Of a DNA stretch of 17,370 bases, positions 14,477-17,370 are shown piece by piece. Position 1 is the first letter of the stretch, and the number at the start of each line of letters is the position of its first letter. A program made the translations under genes and the position numbers. Below the pieces are notes generated by a model that ran no database searches, was not told the origin of the DNA, and saw only the letters and a list, made by a program, of their open reading frames with translations. Source of the stretch: an uncultured Ruminococcus sp. (GTDB lineage Bacteria; Bacillota; Clostridia; Oscillospirales; Acutalibacteraceae); the NCBI GenBank assembly GCA_902773065.1, contig CACYDD010000323.1:1-17370 (forward strand), written 5' to 3'.

Positions 14477-14821
14477 ATGAAAAAAGAAATTAATGTCGTA
14501 CTTGGAGAACGTATCAAAATTTTAAGAAAACAGAAAGGTTACACAAGAGAAGCATTTGCCGAAAAGCTTTCGGTGAGTACAAGATTTCTTGCGACAGTTG
14601 AAGGTGGGGAAGCAGGCGTGTCCATCTCCACGCTGAAAAATATTGCCCTGCTCCTTGATACCTCTGCTGATTATCTCCTTGGTCTGCGTGACGAAATAGA
14701 TGAGGAATTCTACAGGCAGTCCGCCGTTACCAAAATTTACAACATGGACAAAAAACACCTGATGAATGTCAACAAGATTCTTGACTCTATCGATGATATC
14801 ATAAAAACAGAATCAGCGTGA
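14477..14821 (+). CDS. Cro/C1-type helix-turn-helix transcriptional regulator
   Basis: 114 residues from the ATG at 14477, which has GAGG at 14463-14466. An upstream in-frame ATG at 14420 lies inside the operator palindrome, upstream of the -10, and is rejected. Residues 8-65 form an HTH_3 domain: GERIKILRKQKGYTREAFAE is helix 1 and the start of the HTH, LSVSTRFLATVEGG includes the recognition helix, and TLKNIALLLDTSADYLLG closes the domain. The C-terminal 45 residues are short and charged and may aid dimerisation; no peptidase or ligand domain is seen, so it is probably a simple DNA-binding repressor like SinR-type or phage-type proteins. It is divergent from the BspA-type gene, with palindromic sites between them, and is closed by its own terminator. 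Confidence 0.88.
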   Translation: MKKEINVVLGERIKILRKQKGYTREAFAEKLSVSTRFLATVEGGEAGVSISTLKNIALLLDTSADYLLGLRDEIDEEFYRQSAVTKIYNMDKKHLMNVNKILDSIDDIIKTESA

Positions 14822-14852
14822 ACAAACCCGGCTGCTCACGCTGATTGATTTT
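14811..14852 (+). terminator. Intrinsic terminator of the HTH gene
   Basis: AATCAGCGTGA (14811-14821) pairs perfectly with TCACGCTGATT (14836-14846) and is followed by GATTTTTTC. The gene's TGA stop is the end of the left arm. Confidence 0.85.
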
Positions 14853-14863
14853 TTCATATTCTA

Positions 14864-14892
14864 TTGACAAAATCCACTTTTCAGTATATAAT
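14864..14892 (+). promoter_or_regulatory. Consensus sigma-A promoter of a short RNA
   Basis: TTGACA (14864-14869), 17-base spacer, TATAAT (14887-14892): a full consensus match. No protein frame follows before the terminator near 14990, so it should drive a non-coding RNA. Confidence 0.88.
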
Positions 14893-14898
14893 AAAAAT

Positions 14899-14993
14899 AC
14901 AAGGTGACTTCCCAGTAGCGGCAGTCCCTTCGCATAATTGTTACTTAAAGAAAGTAACCGTTCTGTTTGGAGTCAGGCGGTTATTTCTTTTTG
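14899..14993 (+). ncRNA. Short RNA resembling the antitoxin RNA of holin-like type I toxin systems
   Basis: About 95 nucleotides between a consensus promoter and an intrinsic terminator, with no coding frame. The 3' part forms AAGTAACCG (14952-14960) with CGGTTATTT (14978-14986), one G-U pair, followed by CTTTTT. An upstream GTTACTT (14940-14946) can pair instead with AAGTAAC (14952-14958), an alternative fold. On the opposite strand the same stem could also end a leftward transcript. A short frame there ends in KQKEITA at 14973 (bases 14973-15068, no ATG, not hydrophobic). From memory, KEITA-type ends beside AAATAACCGCC and AAGGGACTGCCGCT mark holin-like toxin loci in Clostridia; this needs a search. 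If so, the toxin has decayed and its antisense RNA remains. Confidence 0.5.
14947..14993 (+). terminator. Terminator of the short RNA, possibly bidirectional
   Basis: The stem from 14947-14960 and 14978-14990 has nine pairs next to the loop, then a one-base bulge and four more. CTTTTTG follows on the + strand. On the - strand the same stem is followed by ACTTTCTTT, so both directions could stop here. Confidence 0.7.
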
Positions 14994-15081
14994 TTTGAGT
15001 CTCTTACTAAAACACAAGTGCTTATAACTGAAACCTATAGATCGGTATAAACAGATCCATAAAATACATCAAAAATAGCTC

Positions 15082-15110
15082 TTGACAGTGTTTCTGCGCA
15101 GTGCTATAAT
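15082..15110 (+). promoter_or_regulatory. Consensus sigma-A promoter of metK
   Basis: TTGACA (15082-15087), 17-base spacer, TATAAT (15105-15110) with TGC before the -10, an extended -10. Transcription would start near 15117, just before the SAM riboswitch. The stretch 14994-15081 upstream holds nothing else I can identify on the + strand. Confidence 0.9.
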
Positions 15111-15133
15111 ACATTATGCAAATAAAATGAAAA

Positions 15134-15229
15134 CTTATCCGGAGTGACTGAGGGAACAGGCCCTGTGACGTCCGACAACCTACCCTTTCGGGCAAGGTGC
15201 CAAATCCTGCGGTCTGACCGAAAGATGAG
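15134..15229 (+). promoter_or_regulatory. SAM-I (S-box) riboswitch aptamer
   Basis: P1 is CTTATC (15134-15139) with GATGAG (15224-15229). Inside are the family blocks GAGGGAACAGGCCCTGTGACG (G-rich junction and kink-turn region), GACAACC, AAGGTGCCAAATCCTGC and the small stem CGGTC/GACCG before GAAAGATGAG. SAM binding is expected to favour the terminator at 15241 and shut off metK, a feedback loop on S-adenosylmethionine synthesis. GACCG (15216-15220) could pair with CGGTC (15249-15253) as part of an antiterminator; that pairing is only my suggestion. Confidence 0.93.
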
Positions 15230-15240
15230 CAGAAATGATA

Positions 15241-15270
15241 AAGCCGTCCGGTCTGTCGGACGGCTTTTTT
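15241..15270 (+). terminator. Riboswitch-controlled terminator before metK
   Basis: AAGCCGTCCG (15241-15250) pairs perfectly with CGGACGGCTT (15257-15266) around a 6-base loop; T run 15265-15270. It lies between the SAM aptamer and the metK ribosome binding site. Confidence 0.92.
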
Positions 15271-15304
15271 GACGGATAACGAAAAAGAAAGGAAATGTAA
15301 AGCT

Positions 15305-16489
15305 ATGGCGAAATTTTTATTTACTTCCGAGTCGGTAACTGAGGGTCATCCCGATAAGGTGTGCGACCGCATCTCCGATGCGATCCTTGATACGATCCTC
15401 GAACAGGATCCTCAGGCTCATGTTGCCTGCGAAGTAACCGCAACAACAGGTCTGATCCATGTAATGGGCGAAATCACCACAAGCTGCTATGCAGATATCG
15501 ATAAGATTGCAAGAGATGCGATCAATGATATCGGCTATGACAGACCCGAATGCGGTTTCAACGGCAATACCTGCGCTGTGATCTCTTCTATCGATTCACA
15601 GTCTCCCGATATTTCAATCGGTGTCAATTCCTCCTATGAATACCGAGGCGGGGAAGAGGATCAGCTCAATCTGATCGGTGCAGGAGATCAGGGTATCATG
15701 TTCGGCTATGCCTGCGATGAAACACCCGAACTGATGCCGCTGCCGATCTCTCTGGCACATAAACTTGCAAAACGTCTTACCGATGTGCGCAAGGACGGAA
15801 CGCTTTCCTACCTTCGCCCTGACGGAAAAACACAGGTCACTGTCGAATATGATGACGGAAAACCGGTAAGAATCGATACAGTTTTAATTTCTACACAGCA
15901 CGCTGAAGAAGTCACCACGGATACGATCAGGGAAGATTTGAAGAAATATGTGATCACCCCGATCATTCCTTCTGAGCTGATTGACGAAAATACCAGAGTG
16001 CTTGTCAACCCTACAGGAAGATTTGTTTACGGAGGTCCTGCTGCTGATACAGGTCTTACAGGCAGAAAGATCATTGTCGATACCTACGGCGGATATTCCC
16101 GTCACGGCGGCGGTGCTTTTTCAGGAAAAGATCCGACAAAGGTGGACAGAAGTGCTGCTTATGCGGCAAGATGGGCAGCTAAAAATATTGTTGCCGCAGG
16201 TCTTGCAAAAAAATGCGAGATTCAGCTTTCCTATGCCATCGGTGTAGCAAAACCTGTCTCCGTTATGGTTGATACTTTCCATACAGGTACAGTCAGCGAT
16301 GAAATTCTGTCAAAGGCTGTTGAAAAGGTTTTCGACCTCAGACCTGCTGCAATTATCAGGGATCTTAACCTGAAAAAACCGATTTACCGCAAACTTTCCG
16401 CTTACGGACATATGGGCAGAGAAGACCTTGGGGTATCTTGGGAGAAAACGAATAAAACAGAAGAATTACTAAATGCTGTAAAAGAATAA
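15305..16489 (+). CDS. metK: S-adenosylmethionine synthetase (methionine adenosyltransferase)
   Basis: 394 residues from the ATG at 15305, with AAAGGA at 15288-15293. The frame is open back to 15269, but that part overlaps the riboswitch terminator, and MAKFLFTSESVTEGHPDK is the normal family start. The enzyme makes S-adenosylmethionine from methionine and ATP in the cytoplasm as a tetramer. H15 and D17 in EGHPDK, the first signature GAGDQGIMFGYA (125-136), RVLVNPTGRFVYGGP (231-245) and the second signature GGGAFSGKD (268-276) with its phosphate-binding loop are all present. Length and order are normal. It is a single-gene transcription unit with a riboswitch in front and a terminator behind. 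Confidence 0.98.
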   Translation: MAKFLFTSESVTEGHPDKVCDRISDAILDTILEQDPQAHVACEVTATTGLIHVMGEITTSCYADIDKIARDAINDIGYDRPECGFNGNTCAVISSIDSQSPDISIGVNSSYEYRGGEEDQLNLIGAGDQGIMFGYACDETPELMPLPISLAHKLAKRLTDVRKDGTLSYLRPDGKTQVTVEYDDGKPVRIDTVLISTQHAEEVTTDTIREDLKKYVITPIIPSELIDENTRVLVNPTGRFVYGGPAADTGLTGRKIIVDTYGGYSRHGGGAFSGKDPTKVDRSAAYAARWAAKNIVAAGLAKKCEIQLSYAIGVAKPVSVMVDTFHTGTVSDEILSKAVEKVFDLRPAAIIRDLNLKKPIYRKLSAYGHMGREDLGVSWEKTNKTEELLNAVKE

Positions 16490-16500
16490 AAACCAAAAAG

Positions 16501-16553
16501 CACTGCCGGATGTCTTGATTATTTAAGAAAAATCCGGCAGTGTTAGTGTTTTT
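16501..16553 (+). terminator. Intrinsic terminator of metK
   Basis: CACTGCCGGAT (16501-16511) pairs perfectly with ATCCGGCAGTG (16532-16542), a 20-base loop between, followed by TTAGTGTTTTT. It lies 11 bases after the metK stop. Confidence 0.8.
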
Positions 16554-16607
16554 GGGTATTGACAATATAATTTATCACATTAATTGATAGTTTTTGCAAA
16601 AAATGTA

Positions 16608-16636
16608 TTGCAAATTACCTTAAAATAATGTAAAAT
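16608..16636 (+). promoter_or_regulatory. Possible promoter of the acidic-protein gene
   Basis: TTGCAA (16608-16613), 17-base spacer, TAAAAT (16631-16636). Neither hexamer is consensus, but the spacing is right and the leader to the GTG at 16694 would be about 50 bases. Confidence 0.45.
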
Positions 16637-16693
16637 AGTATTATGCACGGATATGTATGTTATATCGTATGATTTTGGTAAGGAGGTGCAAGT

Positions 16694-17107
16694 GTGGATA
16701 CTGTTGATTACAAAAATCTTCCGGATTCTCTCGAGGCGGAGGAACTCGAGGTTTATTTTAATGAATTTCTGAGAATTTACGCCGATAAGCCGAAGGATAT
16801 CGATGCCTTGAACCAGTTATATGAGCTTGCTTACCGCCAGTGGGATACTTACGAAAATATCGCACCTGAAATTGCTTCCCGTCTGGAAGAATATATCATG
16901 AGTGCGATCAATTTCAATTCATATGATATTACAGATATCGTTATCAGTATTGTGGAAAATCTGTCGCTGAAAAATGTATTTAATTATATTATCGAAAGCA
17001 AAGAGGAAATTGTTAACCTTTCTATCATAAAGCTGATCGATGAGGCAGAAGAGGAGTATGCCGATACTATCGATGATCCGTACAGCGATATTGATGACTG
17101 GTTCTGA
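16694..17107 (+). CDS. Small acidic protein of unknown function
   Basis: 137 residues from a GTG start at 16694, chosen because AGGAGG (16681-16686) lies seven bases before it and no ATG is suitably placed. I do not recognise the family. The sequence is strongly acidic throughout and ends in an Asp/Glu-rich tail (EAEEEYADTIDDPYSDIDDW plus a final Phe). No signal peptide, membrane segment or cysteine is seen; it looks helical and cytoplasmic (VYFNEFLRIYADKPKDIDAL, then IVISIVENLSLKNVFNYIIE). Codon use resembles the neighbours, and the strong ribosome binding site supports a real gene. It lies alone between metK and the tRNA operon and has no clear terminator, so it might read into the tRNA genes. 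Confidence 0.75.
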   Translation: MDTVDYKNLPDSLEAEELEVYFNEFLRIYADKPKDIDALNQLYELAYRQWDTYENIAPEIASRLEEYIMSAINFNSYDITDIVISIVENLSLKNVFNYIIESKEEIVNLSIIKLIDEAEEEYADTIDDPYSDIDDWF

Positions 17108-17111
17108 TTCT

Positions 17112-17140
17112 AAAAAAATTTTAAAAAAATTTTAAAAAAA
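17112..17140 (+). promoter_or_regulatory. Phased A-tracts, UP-element-like, upstream of the tRNA promoter
   Basis: Three runs of seven A (17112-17118, 17123-17129, 17134-17140) repeat with an 11-base period, separated by TTTT. They end four bases before the -35 of the tRNA promoter, the place where the alpha subunit of RNA polymerase contacts UP elements. Phased A-tracts also bend DNA. Confidence 0.75.
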
Positions 17141-17143
17141 CGC

Positions 17144-17172
17144 TTGACAAATGATAAAAGCTGTAGTATAAT
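17144..17172 (+). promoter_or_regulatory. Consensus sigma-A promoter of the tRNA operon
   Basis: TTGACA (17144-17149), 17-base spacer, TATAAT (17167-17172). A start near 17179 gives a leader of about 28 bases before the first tRNA. Confidence 0.9.
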
Positions 17173-17206
17173 TAATATCGTTCTCAGGAAAGAGACAACT
17201 AAATAT

Positions 17207-17280
17207 TGCGGAATTGTGTAACGGTAGCACGACAGACTCTGACTCTGTTTGTTGGGGTTCGAATCCCTATTCCGCAGCCA
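17207..17280 (+). tRNA. tRNA-Gln (anticodon CUG)
   Basis: Acceptor TGCGGAA (17207-17213) pairs with TTCCGCA (17270-17276); the discriminator is G and CCA is encoded. The anticodon stem ACAGA/TCTGT encloses CTCTGAC, anticodon CTG, which reads CAG. The T arm has GGTTCGAATCC. The D arm reads GTGTAACGGTAGCAC. Confidence 0.96.
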
Positions 17281-17283
17281 TCG

Positions 17284-17311
17284 TTAAGCCTTGACTGTGT
17301 TCAAGGCTTAA
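17284..17311 (+). other. 11-bp hairpin between the two tRNA genes
   Basis: TTAAGCCTTGA (17284-17294) pairs perfectly with TCAAGGCTTAA (17301-17311) around CTGTGT. Only three T follow, so it is a weak terminator at most. It fills almost the whole 38-base spacer between the tRNAs and may guide processing. Confidence 0.65.
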
Positions 17312-17318
17312 TTTAAGA

Positions 17319-17370
17319 CGAGGTGTAGCTCAGCTTGGTGGAGCGCTACGTTCGGGACGTAGAGGCCGCA
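17319..17370 (+). tRNA. tRNA-Pro (anticodon CGG), cut by the window edge
   Basis: It starts CGAGGTG (acceptor 5' strand), T8-A9, then GCTC of the D stem and AGCTTGGTGGAGC. The anticodon stem CTACG/CGTAG encloses TTCGGGA, anticodon CGG, which reads CCG. The T arm and acceptor 3' strand lie beyond the window. Confidence 0.9.

Noticed and set aside
14973..15068. Intact type I toxin on the - strand
   Set aside because: The frame has no ATG, an upstream stop, and no hydrophobic helix, so only a remnant can be suggested.
16559..16571. TTGACA next to TATAAT after metK as a promoter
   Set aside because: The hexamers nearly touch and lack a 16-18 base spacer; no -10 is seen at the right distance from this TTGACA.
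1..17370. Insertion sequence, integrase, prophage or CRISPR system
   Set aside because: No transposase, recombinase, phage structural or Cas protein is encoded, and no terminal inverted repeats bracket any block.

Overview
The window looks like a chromosomal segment of a low-GC Gram-positive anaerobe of the Clostridia, most likely a Ruminococcus or close Oscillospiraceae relative. The grounds are AGGAGG-type ribosome binding sites, near-consensus sigma-A promoters, a SAM riboswitch in front of metK, the class 1B pyrK/pyrD pair, and secreted Big_2 and BspA-type proteins. The genus is an inference from gene content; no rRNA gene is present to confirm it.

Left part, + strand (1-4158): a lysine/diaminopimelate cluster made of the 3' end of asd, a VanZ-domain membrane protein, dapA, dapB and a stand-alone double-ACT protein, closed by a good terminator. 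The VanZ gene sits between asd and dapA with a different heptamer tandem repeat on each side. A third heptamer repeat lies next to a second, unrelated VanZ gene.

Middle-left, - strand (4215-7939): a compact operon pyrK-pyrD-histidine phosphatase-ruvX-VanZ-like, read leftwards from one extended -10 promoter, with several overlapping stop and start codons.

Middle-right, - strand (7986-14352): three secreted proteins. Two are paralogues, each with four Big_2 domains and the same unrecognised C-terminal domain; they flank a divergent Ham1/RdgB-like pyrophosphatase gene. The third is a BspA-type leucine-rich-repeat protein with three Big_2 domains. Its signal peptide is in a different frame from its body, so it is frameshifted. 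All three share a signal-peptide module with a VLPQ motif, and each gene is followed by a perfect hairpin with a poor T tract.

Right part, + strand (14363-17370): a Cro/C1-type regulator is divergent from the BspA-type gene, and repeated palindromic operator-like sites lie between them. Then come a short strongly promoted RNA that resembles the antitoxin RNA of holin-like type I toxin systems (no intact toxin seen), a SAM-I riboswitch with metK, a small acidic protein of unknown function, and a tRNA operon (Gln-CUG, then a Pro-CGG cut by the window edge). The tRNA operon is driven by a consensus promoter with helically phased A-tracts upstream.

The least explained parts are the regulator/operator/adhesin unit with its frameshift, the orphan antitoxin-like RNA, and the link between heptamer repeats and VanZ genes.
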